In this document: positions 25,187 to 34,391 of the stretch, one piece after another
How the letters are laid out: each line of letters begins with the position of its first letter
Numbering within the stretch: position 1 is the first letter of the stretch
NCBI RefSeq assembly: GCF_900609055.1
Contig: NZ_UXAW01000029.1
Location: 52,131 to 116,130, forward strand
DNA: 64,000 nucleotides
Source: Pseudogemmobacter humi
GTDB lineage: Bacteria > Pseudomonadota > Alphaproteobacteria > Rhodobacterales > Rhodobacteraceae
Direction of reading: 5' to 3'
Program-made: the position numbers and the translations under genes
The notes under the pieces: generated by a model
The model's database searches: none
The model's input: the letters and a program-made list of their open reading frames with translations, nothing else
What the model was told of the DNA's origin: nothing

Positions 25187-26962
25187 ATGGCTGATTCGTC
25201 TGTAGCAGGCGTTCCCGCGACAGCAGGCGATGGTCAGCCACAGCGCGCCGACCCGCTGGATCAGCTGGCGTATATGACACTTGCTCGCGCCACCCGCGGG
25301 CTGTCGCCCGCCGCCGCGCAACTCGCTTGGCATGACTGGGCGCTTCATTTGGCAATCTCGCCGGGCAAGCGGCGAAAATTGCTTGAAGAAGCCTTCGACG
25401 GGCACCGGCGGTTTCTAAACTATGTCTTGCGTTCGGCCGCCAACCCCAACTGCCCCAACTGCGTTGAGCCTTTGGAACAGGACCGCCGTTTCGAAGGCGA
25501 CGCCTGGCAAAAATGGCCCTTCAACGTCATCCATCAGGGCTTCCTGCTGCAACAGGAATGGTGGCAATCCGCCACGTCCGGGGTGCGGGGCGTCTCGGGC
25601 CAGCATGAGGACATGGTGTCCTTTTCCGCCCGACAATGGTTGGACATGTTGTCGCCGGTCAATTTTTTCTGGACCAACCCCGAGGTGCTGCAAAAGACCG
25701 CCGAGACTGCTGGGGCCAATCTGTTGCAGGGCGCGAGGAACTGGCTGGAAGATCTGGGAGGCCTTCTCGCCGGCGCACCGCCTGCAAACAGCGAGGGCCT
25801 CATTGTCGGCAAGAATGTGGGGGTGACGCCGGGCAAGGTCGTCTTCCGAAACCATCTGATCGAACTAATCCAATATGCGCCCGCCACCCCCAGGGTATAC
25901 GCCGCGCCGGTGCTGATCGTGCCATCGTGGATCATGAAATACTATATCCTCGACCTGTCACCACATAATTCGATGGTGCGTTGGCTGGTCGATCAGGGGC
26001 ATACCGTTTTCATGGTCTCGTGGCGAAATCCCGGATCGGATGATCGCGATCTGGGGATGGAGGATTATCGCCAACTTGGGGTGATGGCGGCACTGGATGT
26101 GGTGGGCGCCATCGTGCCTGAGCGCCAGGTGAACGCGGTCGGCTATTGCCTTGGCGGCACGCTGCTGGCTATTGCCGCGGCCGCCATGGCGCGTGACGGA
26201 GATGAGCGGCTGCGCAGCATGTCCCTCTTGGCGGCTGAAATCGACTTCCGCGAGCCGGGCGAATTGTCACTGTTCATCGGCGAAAGCCAGCTTGCTTTTC
26301 TTGAATCGATCATGGCCGATAAAGGCTATCTGGACGGCTGGCAGATGGCGGGCGCGTTCCAGTTGCTCAATTCACAGGATTTGATCTGGTCACGACGAAC
26401 GAAGGAGTATCTGCTGGGCGAACGGCGAGAACTGTTTGACCTGATGGCCTGGAACAGCGATACCACACGCATGCCGGCGCGGATGCACAGCGAATATCTG
26501 CGCAAGCTCTATCTGGATAACGACTTTGCCGACGGGCGCTATTTGGTCGACGGCATTCCGGCGGTCCCGAGCGACATCCACCTGCCGGTCTTTGCCGTAG
26601 GCACGGTGCGCGACCACGTGGCGCCGTGGAAAACCGTTTACAAGGTCCATCGAGTGATCGGTGGCGCCGACGTCACCTTTGCCCTGACCAGCGGCGGCCA
26701 CAATGCCGGTGTGGTCAGCGAGCCGGGGCGCGCCAATCGCAGCTTCCAGATCGCGACGCGCAAACATGGCCAGCGCTTTACCGATCCCGACAAGTGGCGC
26801 GAGGAAATCCCCGTGCAACAAGGCTCATGGTGGCCGGCTTGGGGCGATTGGCTTGCCACGCGCTCGTCCGAGGAGCAGGTCGCCCCGCCGTCGATGGGGG
26901 CCACGAAAGCTGGCCTTGCGCCGCTGGGGGATGCTCCCGGCACCTACGTGCTGGAGAGATGA
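25187..26962 (+). CDS. phaC: Class I poly(3-hydroxyalkanoate) synthase
   Basis: A 591-residue PhaC started at the ATG at 25187 (GGAG 7 bp upstream). The lipase-like box is GYCLGG with catalytic Cys321; the acid lies in TVRDHVAPWKTVYK and the histidine in SGGHNAGVV. It also has the family motif PSWIMKYYILDLSP and a C-terminal WWPAW. PhaC polymerises hydroxyacyl-CoA into intracellular storage granules. The usual phaA/phaB genes are absent; a phasin-like gene follows. Such stand-alone class I-like synthases occur in accessory stress islands. Confidence 0.9.
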   Translation: MADSSVAGVPATAGDGQPQRADPLDQLAYMTLARATRGLSPAAAQLAWHDWALHLAISPGKRRKLLEEAFDGHRRFLNYVLRSAANPNCPNCVEPLEQDRRFEGDAWQKWPFNVIHQGFLLQQEWWQSATSGVRGVSGQHEDMVSFSARQWLDMLSPVNFFWTNPEVLQKTAETAGANLLQGARNWLEDLGGLLAGAPPANSEGLIVGKNVGVTPGKVVFRNHLIELIQYAPATPRVYAAPVLIVPSWIMKYYILDLSPHNSMVRWLVDQGHTVFMVSWRNPGSDDRDLGMEDYRQLGVMAALDVVGAIVPERQVNAVGYCLGGTLLAIAAAAMARDGDERLRSMSLLAAEIDFREPGELSLFIGESQLAFLESIMADKGYLDGWQMAGAFQLLNSQDLIWSRRTKEYLLGERRELFDLMAWNSDTTRMPARMHSEYLRKLYLDNDFADGRYLVDGIPAVPSDIHLPVFAVGTVRDHVAPWKTVYKVHRVIGGADVTFALTSGGHNAGVVSEPGRANRSFQIATRKHGQRFTDPDKWREEIPVQQGSWWPAWGDWLATRSSEEQVAPPSMGATKAGLAPLGDAPGTYVLER

Positions 26963-27045
26963 TCGCAGTGGTTCAGGAAAAGCGACAGATCAAAGCGGGC
27001 GTCAGGCAACAGGCAAAGCCCCTATCCCACCGCAAGGAGTCTGCA

Positions 27046-27405
27046 ATGGAGATCGATATGCACCCTCTTAACCTGCATAAGGCAAATTTAGAGCTGATGC
27101 TTCGTATTCTGAACCTGTCACAAGATTTCCGCCATCGCGGGCTTGAGGCCGCATGCCGCTATCATGAGGATGTCATCGCAAAGACCAGGGCAGAGGTCGG
27201 CCGAGTCTCGCAGCAATGCGAACCCGAAACTTCCTTCAGCTTGCCGACAGATATTTTTATGCAATTGGCTGGAGCCAGCATGAGCGGGGTCCTGGCCATG
27301 GGGGCACCACTGGTTGCGGCGCAGACTGCCTATGCTCAAGGCCTGCAAAAGGCGATCCAGGAATGGCAAGCTGCGGTCGTGCAACGCGTGTTGCCGGGTT
27401 CCTGA
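27046..27405 (+). CDS. Phasin-like granule protein
   Basis: A 119-residue, mainly helical protein from the ATG at 27046 (MEIDMHPLNLHKANLELMLR) with a perfect AAGGAG site. An upstream in-frame ATG at 26959 overlaps the phaC stop but lacks a comparable site. The pattern NLELMLRILNLSQDFRHRGLE, a middle stretch SLPTDIFMQLAG and an alanine/glutamine-rich C-terminus resemble phasins, which coat PHA granules. The assignment rests mainly on size, helicity and position directly after phaC. Confidence 0.65.
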   Translation: MEIDMHPLNLHKANLELMLRILNLSQDFRHRGLEAACRYHEDVIAKTRAEVGRVSQQCEPETSFSLPTDIFMQLAGASMSGVLAMGAPLVAAQTAYAQGLQKAIQEWQAAVVQRVLPGS

Positions 27406-27586
27406 GTTGTGATATTGGCAGCCCGACGGCCGGGGTATGACTCGGTCCCATGCGCATCTCAGGTGGTCCATGATGCCGGCCATGAAGATTGCAAATCAAT
27501 GACAGAGCGCCGGCTCATGAAGTGCAGCTTGATCAGCAGGCTAAGACGCTCCATCCAGCATGTTGTCGATGTCGATTTCCGCAGGG

Positions 27587-27963
27587 TCAGGCTGTTCGAG
27601 CAGCTTTCGACCGCGGTTTGACCAGCAAGGCGACGGCGGCCCAGAAACTCAGGCGCAGGATCATTGCGCCCAGCGTTCGCGTCTCCCATGCACCGCCCAG
27701 CAGGACGTAGAAGAAAACAGCACCAGCAGCACTACAGCCAGTCCACGAGCAAGAAACACCCCACTAGGCCGGGCCATAAGTATGCCCGCCCCGGCTAGAA
27801 CATAGAAGAAACCAGACAAAAAATTAACCCACAGCACGAGCGGTACAAAATTGCCGGCTGCTGCGGTTGCAGATCTGCTACCGAGCAGAACGCTGCCGCC
27901 TTCTGCAATAGTAGCTAACCCCAAGATGATGGCGAGACCGCCGAATATCCAGTTGCGTATCAT
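27587..27963 (-). pseudogene. Frameshifted copy of the four-helix membrane protein
   Basis: From the ATG at 27963 the frame reads MIRNWIFGGLAIILGLATIA and FVPLVLWVNFLSGFFYVLAG, closely matching the intact gene at 8792. After about VLLVLF (near 27713) homology continues in another frame as GGAWETRTLGAMILRLSFWA, ending at a stop at 27587. A one-base shift therefore breaks the last third; the unshifted frame stops at 27661. The remnant is still recognisable over its full length, so the event is recent. Confidence 0.78.
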
Positions 27964-28013
27964 ACTTTATATCCTGCTGGCCGTTGGTTCTTCCTGTCGC
28001 CCGAAACGTGGGT

Positions 28014-28418
28014 TCAGTTCAACTGCAACACCATGCCATCAGAGTTGCGAAACCGCCCACCACCGAGGTTCTCAAAGCTATGGCATGAGGTTCCGGGATT
28101 TGGTCCGCCCCTCACGGTCATGCACAGCCGATCGCCATCGCGCTCCCAACTACCCGTTCCGGAAAAGAATGGAGCGCGGATCGTGACTGTGCCGCTGACA
28201 TCATAACGCAAATGGACCCTGGCCCCCATGCGCCGCGCGACCAGATCCTTATCGACGATCTGCTCCGCAATCTCGGCGGCACTCATGACCTCGGCCTGCG
28301 CGGGGTGTGCCACAACCGACAGGCTTAAAGCGGCGATGAGGATGAGGGCATTTGGTGTGACGTAACATTGAGAGGTCTCCGATTGATCCCCACCCTCGAA
28401 TTTGGCTCTCGCCAGCAT
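28014..28418 (-). CDS. Secreted protein of unknown function
   Basis: A 134-residue protein from the ATG at 28418 (GGAGGTG upstream). After an unusually long polar N-region a hydrophobic stretch (NALILIAALSLSVVAHPAQA) looks like a signal peptide ending AQAEV. The mature part is beta-rich with paired cysteines in LCMTVRGGPNPGTSCHSFE and ends DGMVLQLN. The long N-region may mean the true start is damaged or the first codons are not native. Family not recognised. Confidence 0.6.
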   Translation of the reverse strand: MLARAKFEGGDQSETSQCYVTPNALILIAALSLSVVAHPAQAEVMSAAEIAEQIVDKDLVARRMGARVHLRYDVSGTVTIRAPFFSGTGSWERDGDRLCMTVRGGPNPGTSCHSFENLGGGRFRNSDGMVLQLN

Positions 28419-28590
28419 CGCGCACCTCCACATTCAAGAATCAAGCGATCAGTCACTTCTATTCATTTATCATGTGAATCATGGATGGTGAATGGTTATT
28501 ACTCCAGATTTTTCCATTGACGAGCCATCTACACACTCATAGGAAGTGAACACATACTTTCATCAAACACGCTTATCCGAGGGCATAATC

Positions 28591-29238
28591 ATGCGTGCAA
28601 AATATCTGCCCGCCGAACAGCGCCGCGCCGAGGCGGTCGAGGCGGTCGTGGAACTGGCAGCGCACGCCAATCCGGAAACCATCACCACCACCGAGGTTGC
28701 CGCACATATGCGCATGACGCAGGGGGCGCTGTTCAAGCACTTCCCGAACAAGGAAGCGCTCTGGCTGGGGACGATGGAGTGGGTGGCCGACCGGCTGCTG
28801 GCGCGCATCGATCGGCTGGCGGGCGCGCAGGCCGAACCCATGGCCGCCCTCGAGGCAATGTTTCTGGGCCATATCGACTTCATCGCCGAACATCCCGGTG
28901 TGCCGCGGATGATCTTCGGTCAGCTTCAGCGCAATAGTGATACGGCGGCGAAACGAATGGCGCGCGTGCTGCTTGAAAACTACGCCACGCGGCTGCACCG
29001 CATCCTGTCGGCGGGCGTGGCAGAAGGCGCGCTGAGCCGGGAGCTGGATATCGAGGCCGCAGCCACGCTTTATTTGGGCATGATCCAGGGTCTTGTCGTG
29101 CAGCTTTTGTTGCATGGCGACGTGACTCGGATGCGCGCCGATGCGTTGCGAGTTTTCGTAATCTATCGCACGGGCGTCCTGGGTGGCGCCAACCCACCGA
29201 CCGGGAACGCCGACGACTGCAACGAGGTCACACCATGA
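28591..29238 (+). CDS. TetR/AcrR-family transcriptional repressor of the YhiI-RbbA-YhhJ exporter
   Basis: A 215-residue regulator from the ATG at 28591 (MRAKYLPAEQRRAEAVEAVV). The helix-turn-helix is ITTTEVAAHMRMTQGALFKH followed by FPNKEALW, very like that of the TetR at 4563. The C-terminal domain (about 75-205) is helical. Its stop overlaps the HlyD start (ATGA), so it is the first gene of the exporter operon and probably represses it. The AT-rich 28440-28590 interval should hold its operator. Confidence 0.88.
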   Translation: MRAKYLPAEQRRAEAVEAVVELAAHANPETITTTEVAAHMRMTQGALFKHFPNKEALWLGTMEWVADRLLARIDRLAGAQAEPMAALEAMFLGHIDFIAEHPGVPRMIFGQLQRNSDTAAKRMARVLLENYATRLHRILSAGVAEGALSRELDIEAAATLYLGMIQGLVVQLLLHGDVTRMRADALRVFVIYRTGVLGGANPPTGNADDCNEVTP

Positions 29239-30263
29239 CTCGCCGTGTTTCCATGATCATCCTTGCCATTGCGCTGGCCGGGCTGATGGGCTTTGGCGCC
29301 TGGACGGTGCTGTTGAAGCCCTCCGACCTGCCACCGGATGGATTTTCGCGCGGCAACGGCCGCATTGAGGCCGATCTGATCGACATTTCGCCGCGACTGG
29401 CGGGGCGCATCGCGGAAATCCGCGTGCGCGAGGGAGACCGGGTCAGCAAAGGCGACGTGCTGGTGGTGATGGATACGGCAGAACTGCGCGCACAACTGGC
29501 CCGCGCCGAGGCAGCCGTGGAGAGCGCCCATGCCGCCGTCGGGGTAGCCTCAGCTCAAGTGGACGAGGCCGAGGCGCGGCTGGCGCTGGCAGAGAGCGAG
29601 GCGACCCGCACCGAGCGGTTGGCCAGCCGCGATATTACCTCGCAAGCCAATCTGGACATCAAGCGCACCGAGGTCAGTGTCGCCGAAGCCGGACTTGCGG
29701 CGGCCCATGCAACGCTTCGTTCACGGGAACGCAGTGTCGATGCCGAGGCCGCAGCCCGCGACGAGATCGCGGCCAGGATCGCAGATGCCACGCTGCATGC
29801 TGAGGGAGCGGGACGGGTGCTTTACCGGCTGGCCCAGCCGGGCGAGATCATCGGCGCCGGCGGCAATATCCTGACGCTGGCCAGTCTCGAAGATGTCTAT
29901 ATGGAATTTTTCCTGCCCGCTGCTGACGCACCAAGGGTGGTAATCGGTGACGAGGCGCGGATCGTGGCCGACATCATGCCTGATCGCGCGATGCCGGCGC
30001 AGGTGATGTTCGTCTCGCCGCAGGCCCAGTTCACCCCCAAACAGGTCGAGACCCTGACCGAGCGCGAAAACCTGATGTTTCGTATCCGGGTGCGGGTGCC
30101 GCCTGAACTGGTCGAGGCGCGCGCAGATCAGGTCAAGACCGGCGTGCGCGGCGTGGTCTGGGTGCGGTTGGCCGATCCGGATGGCCACCTGCCAAGCTGG
30201 CCCGTCGGCCTGACGCCACCGTTGATCGACCTGCCCGCGACAGCCGGCGCAGACACGCCATGA
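29235..30263 (+). CDS. HlyD-family adaptor, YhiI-like
   Basis: A 342-residue adaptor with an N-terminal signal anchor (about residues 7-25), the block NGRIEADLIDISPRLAGRI, a helical hairpin (about 80-175) and barrel segments (PGEIIGAGGNILTLASLEDV). It matches the YhiI/YbhG type that works with RbbA-like fused ABC proteins. It overlaps its neighbours on both sides by 4 bp. It should couple the inner-membrane exporter to an outer-membrane factor that is not encoded here. Confidence 0.87.
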   Translation: MTRRVSMIILAIALAGLMGFGAWTVLLKPSDLPPDGFSRGNGRIEADLIDISPRLAGRIAEIRVREGDRVSKGDVLVVMDTAELRAQLARAEAAVESAHAAVGVASAQVDEAEARLALAESEATRTERLASRDITSQANLDIKRTEVSVAEAGLAAAHATLRSRERSVDAEAAARDEIAARIADATLHAEGAGRVLYRLAQPGEIIGAGGNILTLASLEDVYMEFFLPAADAPRVVIGDEARIVADIMPDRAMPAQVMFVSPQAQFTPKQVETLTERENLMFRIRVRVPPELVEARADQVKTGVRGVVWVRLADPDGHLPSWPVGLTPPLIDLPATAGADTP

Positions 30264-32989
30264 CAACGCCCGAACCCGTCGCCCGGCTGGAGGGTGTTAC
30301 GCATCGCTATGGCAAGGTGCTGGCGCTTGCGGATGTCTCGCTTGACCTGCCCGCCGGGCGGATGGTCGGGCTGATCGGCCCCGACGGGGTCGGCAAATCG
30401 ACGCTGATGGGGCTCGTTGCTGGCGCCAAGCGCCTTCAGGAGGGCGGCATCACCTGCCTTGGTGGCGCCATGGGCAGCGCGCGCCACCGCAACGCGGTCG
30501 GCAACCGATTGGCCTTCATGCCGCAGGGCTTGGGCAAGAACCTCTACCACGATCTTTCGGTGCGCGAGAATCTGGAGTTCTTCGGCAAGCTGTTCGGCCT
30601 CGGCCGGGCCGATCGGTCGGCAAGGATCGCGCGCCTGACGCGGGCGACCGGGCTGTTTCCTTTTCTCGAGCGACCCGCCGGCAAACTCTCAGGGGGGATG
30701 AAGCAGAAGACAGGGCTTTGCGCGGCGCTGATCCATGACCCGGACTTCCTGTTGCTGGACGAGCCGACAACCGGCGTCGATCCGCTGTCGCGCCGCCAGT
30801 TCTGGGATCTGATCGAAGCCATTCGCAGGGACCGTCCGCAAATGAGCGTGCTGGTCTCGACCGCCTATATGGAGGAAGCGGCGCTTTTCGATCACCTGGT
30901 GGCGATGAACGACGGTCATGTTCTGGCAGAAGGCTCGCCACAGGCGCTGATGGGGCGGACCGGCACCGTATCGGTTGGGGATGCCTATGTCAGCCTGCTG
31001 CGGCGCACGGGCGGGGCGGATGACGGCGCAGCAGATACGCCGGTGATCTCGCCCGCGACACCCACTCCCTCACCGGATGGAGACATCGCTATCAAGGCGC
31101 GGGGCCTGACCCGACGTTTCGGCGATTTCACCGCTGTCGACAACGTCAGCTTCGACATTCCACGCGGCGAGATTTTCGGCTTTCTCGGCTCGAACGGCTG
31201 CGGCAAGACCACGACCATGAAGATGCTGACCGGCCTCTTGCCACCCAGCGAGGGCGAGGCCTGGATCTTCGGCCGCCCCATCGCCGAGCAGGGCATGGAT
31301 GCCCGCGCCCGCGTCGGTTTCATGACACAGGCGTTTTCGCTTTATGGCGAACTCAGCGTGCACGAGAACCTGGTCCTGCACGCGCGACTGTTCCATCTGC
31401 CCCGCGAACTGGCGCGCACCCGCATTGATGATCTGGTCGCCCGCTTCGGTCTGACGGATTACCTTGACCAGCCTGCGGGCGGCTTGCCGCTGGGCTTGCG
31501 GCAACGGCTGTCGCTGGCGGTTGCCGTCATCCATTCGCCGGAAATCCTGATCCTGGACGAGCCGACCTCGGGCGTGGATCCGCAGGCCCGCGATGATTTC
31601 TGGCAATTGCTGATGGAGCTGTCGCGCAAGGATCGGGTGACGATTTTCATTTCGACCCATTTCATGGATGAGGCGCTGCGTTGTGACCGCATGTCGCTGA
31701 TGCATGCCGGCCGTGTCCTCATCACTGACACGCCGCAGGGCATCGTCGCACAAAGCGGCACAGCCGATCTGGAACAGGCCTTCATCCACTATATTTCCGC
31801 TGCCATCCCGCCCGAGGCGCCGGTGGCCGAGGGGCTGGCAAGCGAGCCGGCCCCGCCTGTCGATGCCACCGGCTTCAGCCTCAGCCGGATGCTGGCCTAT
31901 ACCGCGCGCGAGGCAATGCAGGTGCGACGCGACCCGGTGCGGCTGGTCTTTGCCTTCCTCGGCTCGGCGGTGCTGCTGTTGATCATGTCCTTCGGCATCT
32001 CGCAGGACGTGCGCAACATCCCCTTCGCGGTGCTGGACCATGACCGCAGCCCGGAAAGTCGCGCCTGGCTGTCAGCCTTCGAGGATTCGGGCTGGTTCAT
32101 CCGCCATGCCGATCTGCACGACGTGGACGCGCTGCGCGAGCGCCTTGCCAGCGGCGAGCTGACACTGGCGGTCGAGATTCCACCGGATTTCGGTGCCGAC
32201 CTGCGCGCAGGCCATGGGACCAGCATTGCCGCCACCATCGACGGCACCGACACCAGTCGCGCGGGCACCGTGGAAAGCTATGTGACCGGCGCCAACCAGA
32301 TGGCAGCAGCGACCTTGCCGACAGGCCCGGCCTTGGTGACGCCAGCCGTGCAGATGGAGCCGCGCTTTCGCTACAATTCGGCGATGGAGAGCTTGCCGGC
32401 CATCGGCCCGACCATCCCACCGATGCTGCTCTTGCTGTTTCCGGCGATCCTGATGGCGGTCAGCGTGGCACGGGAAAAGGAAATCGGCACCATCACCAAT
32501 TTCTATGTCACGCCGACCGGGAGGGCCGAGTTCCTGATCGGCAAGCAACTGGTCTATGTCGGTATCACGCTGATGAACTTTGCCATTCTGACTGTGCTCG
32601 TGGTGGTGGTGCTGGGGGTGCCGCTGAAAGGCAGTCCAATGGTGCTGGTCCTGGCCACACTGGTCTATGCGCTGGCGGCGACCGGCTGGGGACTGATGAT
32701 CTCGATGATCGCGGCCACACAGGTGACGGCAGCCTTCGCTGCCGCAGTTCTGTCGGTCATGCCAACGATGCAGTTCTCCGGCATGATGGTGCCAGTCTCT
32801 TCGCTTGAAGGGCCGGCACAGACCATTGGTTACCTATGGCCGACCACATGGTACATGATGGTCAGTGTCGGCAGCTTCACCAAGGGTATGGGCCTTGCCG
32901 ACCTGGGCGATGCGCTGTGGCGACTGGCGCTGTTCGGACCAGCGTTCACCGCCATCGCCATCCTGTTGCTGCGCAAACAGGAGCGGTAA
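30260..32989 (+). CDS. RbbA-like fusion: two ABC ATPase domains plus ABC-2 permease
   Basis: A 909-residue protein. The first ATPase domain (about 5-230) has GPDGVGKSTL, KLSGGMKQKTGLCAAL and LLLDEPTTGVD. The second (about 275-500) has GSNGCGKTTTMKML and LILDEPTSGVDP, but its signature is degenerate (LPLGLRQRLSLA instead of LSGG). An ABC-2 membrane domain follows (about 550-909: periplasmic region, then five helices with FPAILMAVSVAREKE). This is the architecture of E. coli RbbA/YhiH. With YhiI-like and YhhJ-like partners it forms an export pump, substrate unknown. Confidence 0.9.
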   Translation: MTTPEPVARLEGVTHRYGKVLALADVSLDLPAGRMVGLIGPDGVGKSTLMGLVAGAKRLQEGGITCLGGAMGSARHRNAVGNRLAFMPQGLGKNLYHDLSVRENLEFFGKLFGLGRADRSARIARLTRATGLFPFLERPAGKLSGGMKQKTGLCAALIHDPDFLLLDEPTTGVDPLSRRQFWDLIEAIRRDRPQMSVLVSTAYMEEAALFDHLVAMNDGHVLAEGSPQALMGRTGTVSVGDAYVSLLRRTGGADDGAADTPVISPATPTPSPDGDIAIKARGLTRRFGDFTAVDNVSFDIPRGEIFGFLGSNGCGKTTTMKMLTGLLPPSEGEAWIFGRPIAEQGMDARARVGFMTQAFSLYGELSVHENLVLHARLFHLPRELARTRIDDLVARFGLTDYLDQPAGGLPLGLRQRLSLAVAVIHSPEILILDEPTSGVDPQARDDFWQLLMELSRKDRVTIFISTHFMDEALRCDRMSLMHAGRVLITDTPQGIVAQSGTADLEQAFIHYISAAIPPEAPVAEGLASEPAPPVDATGFSLSRMLAYTAREAMQVRRDPVRLVFAFLGSAVLLLIMSFGISQDVRNIPFAVLDHDRSPESRAWLSAFEDSGWFIRHADLHDVDALRERLASGELTLAVEIPPDFGADLRAGHGTSIAATIDGTDTSRAGTVESYVTGANQMAAATLPTGPALVTPAVQMEPRFRYNSAMESLPAIGPTIPPMLLLLFPAILMAVSVAREKEIGTITNFYVTPTGRAEFLIGKQLVYVGITLMNFAILTVLVVVVLGVPLKGSPMVLVLATLVYALAATGWGLMISMIAATQVTAAFAAAVLSVMPTMQFSGMMVPVSSLEGPAQTIGYLWPTTWYMMVSVGSFTKGMGLADLGDALWRLALFGPAFTAIAILLLRKQER

Positions 32990-32990
32990 G

Positions 32991-34115
32991 ATGCGCGCCA
33001 TCCTCAACATCTTCTGGCTAATCGGCAAAGAGATCAAGAGCACTCTCGGCGATCCGGTCATGGTGGGGCTGATCCTGTGGTCGTTCTTTTTCGCTGTGAT
33101 GATGGAGGCGCGTGGCGCGGGCGACACCGTGCACAATGCCTCCATTGCCATTGTTGACGAGGATAACTCGCCACTCAGCCGCCAGATTGCCAGTGCCCTG
33201 ATGCCGCCCTGGTTCCAGCCCCCCCTCTACATGACCGCCAATCAGGCGGCGGCGGCGATGGACCGGGGCGACGTGATGTTCACGCTGAATTTCCCGCCCG
33301 ATTTCGGTTCTGACGCCATCGCTGGCCGCGCGCCGGTGGCGCAGTTGCTGGCGGACGCAACCGCCGTCTCGCAGGCGCAGCTTGGCAGCGATTACCTTCG
33401 CAATATCGTAGCTGACGAATCGCGCGTCTTTCTGACCGGCCGATCCGACGCGCCCGTACCTGATCTGGATCTTGAACTGCGCCGCGCCTTCAACCCAAAC
33501 GGCAATCCGGTCTGGTTCAAGACGCTTTCATCGCTGCTCAATCAGCTGTCGTTGCTGACCATCGTTCTGACCGGCGCCGCAATGCTACGCGAGCGTGAGC
33601 ACGGCACCATCGAGCATCTGATGGTGATGCCGCTCTCGCCGGTCGAGGTGGCACTGTCCAAGGTGCTGGCGGTTATGCTTATCGTATTGGTGGCCTTTGT
33701 TGGCTCGCTGCTGGTGGTGGTGCAGGGCATCCTCGGCGTGCCGGTGGCGGGGTCGATGCCACTTCTGGTCATGGGGGCGGCGGTCTATCTGTGGGCAGCG
33801 GCGGCGATCGGAATGCTGCTTGGCACGCTGGCGCGTTCCATGGCGCAGTTTGCGCTCCTGATCGTGATGACCATCATCCCCATCATCATGCTGTCAGGCG
33901 GCTTCAGCGCCATCGAGAGCCAGCCCGACGCCGTGCGGCGCCTGACCATGCTGCTGCCTTCGCGCCACTTCCTCGCCTTCGCTAAGGCGGTTGCCTTCCG
34001 TGGTGCCGGATTGGCGGCGGTCTGGATGCAGCTTGCGCTGATGATCAGTCTCGGCGCCGCCTTCTTCGCGGCCAGTCTGGTGCTGTTTCGCCGCTCAATG
34101 AACGTGACGGGGTGA
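32991..34115 (+). CDS. ABC-2 type permease, YhhJ-like
   Basis: A 374-residue permease from the ATG at 32991 (MRAILNIFWLIGKEIKSTLG), one base after the RbbA stop. One N-terminal helix, a large extracytoplasmic domain (about 50-170, VDEDNSPLSRQIA) and five C-terminal helices with the motif LREREHGTIEHLMVMPLSP are typical of YhhJ/YbhR permeases. It supplies the second membrane half to the RbbA-like protein. It is the last gene of the exporter operon. Confidence 0.9.
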   Translation: MRAILNIFWLIGKEIKSTLGDPVMVGLILWSFFFAVMMEARGAGDTVHNASIAIVDEDNSPLSRQIASALMPPWFQPPLYMTANQAAAAMDRGDVMFTLNFPPDFGSDAIAGRAPVAQLLADATAVSQAQLGSDYLRNIVADESRVFLTGRSDAPVPDLDLELRRAFNPNGNPVWFKTLSSLLNQLSLLTIVLTGAAMLREREHGTIEHLMVMPLSPVEVALSKVLAVMLIVLVAFVGSLLVVVQGILGVPVAGSMPLLVMGAAVYLWAAAAIGMLLGTLARSMAQFALLIVMTIIPIIMLSGGFSAIESQPDAVRRLTMLLPSRHFLAFAKAVAFRGAGLAAVWMQLALMISLGAAFFAASLVLFRRSMNVTG

Positions 34116-34391
34116 GCTTGAGGTTTTTTATGCCCATGTTCGCGGCCGGTGCGTTCGGCATGAAGGTGTCTGGGGTGGCCCGCCATGTAAGCGACTTCGA
34201 GGACGACCTTTTGGAACCACGCTCGGGGCTTATGTCCGATATCAGCGCAATGACGCAATCTTTGCCGCCATGGCTTATGAGGGACGGCATCTTCGGCCTT
34301 GAGTTCCGGACGGCGTTTTGATGACTGGTTTGGCCCTTTATGGTAGCCGCAGCGCCGGCCTCGACGTTCCTAGGCATGGCAGGGTGCCAGC
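34116..34391. other. Unassigned interval
   Basis: Open frames exist on both strands (for example 34112-34321 plus, 69 codons) but none has a good ribosome site or a family I recognise. It may be the remnant of a mobile sequence or plain spacer holding the LysR promoter. Confidence 0.4.

Noticed and set aside
34112..34321. 69-codon plus-strand frame between the exporter and LysR genes
   Set aside because: It overlaps the permease stop, lacks a proper ribosome site and matches no family I know.
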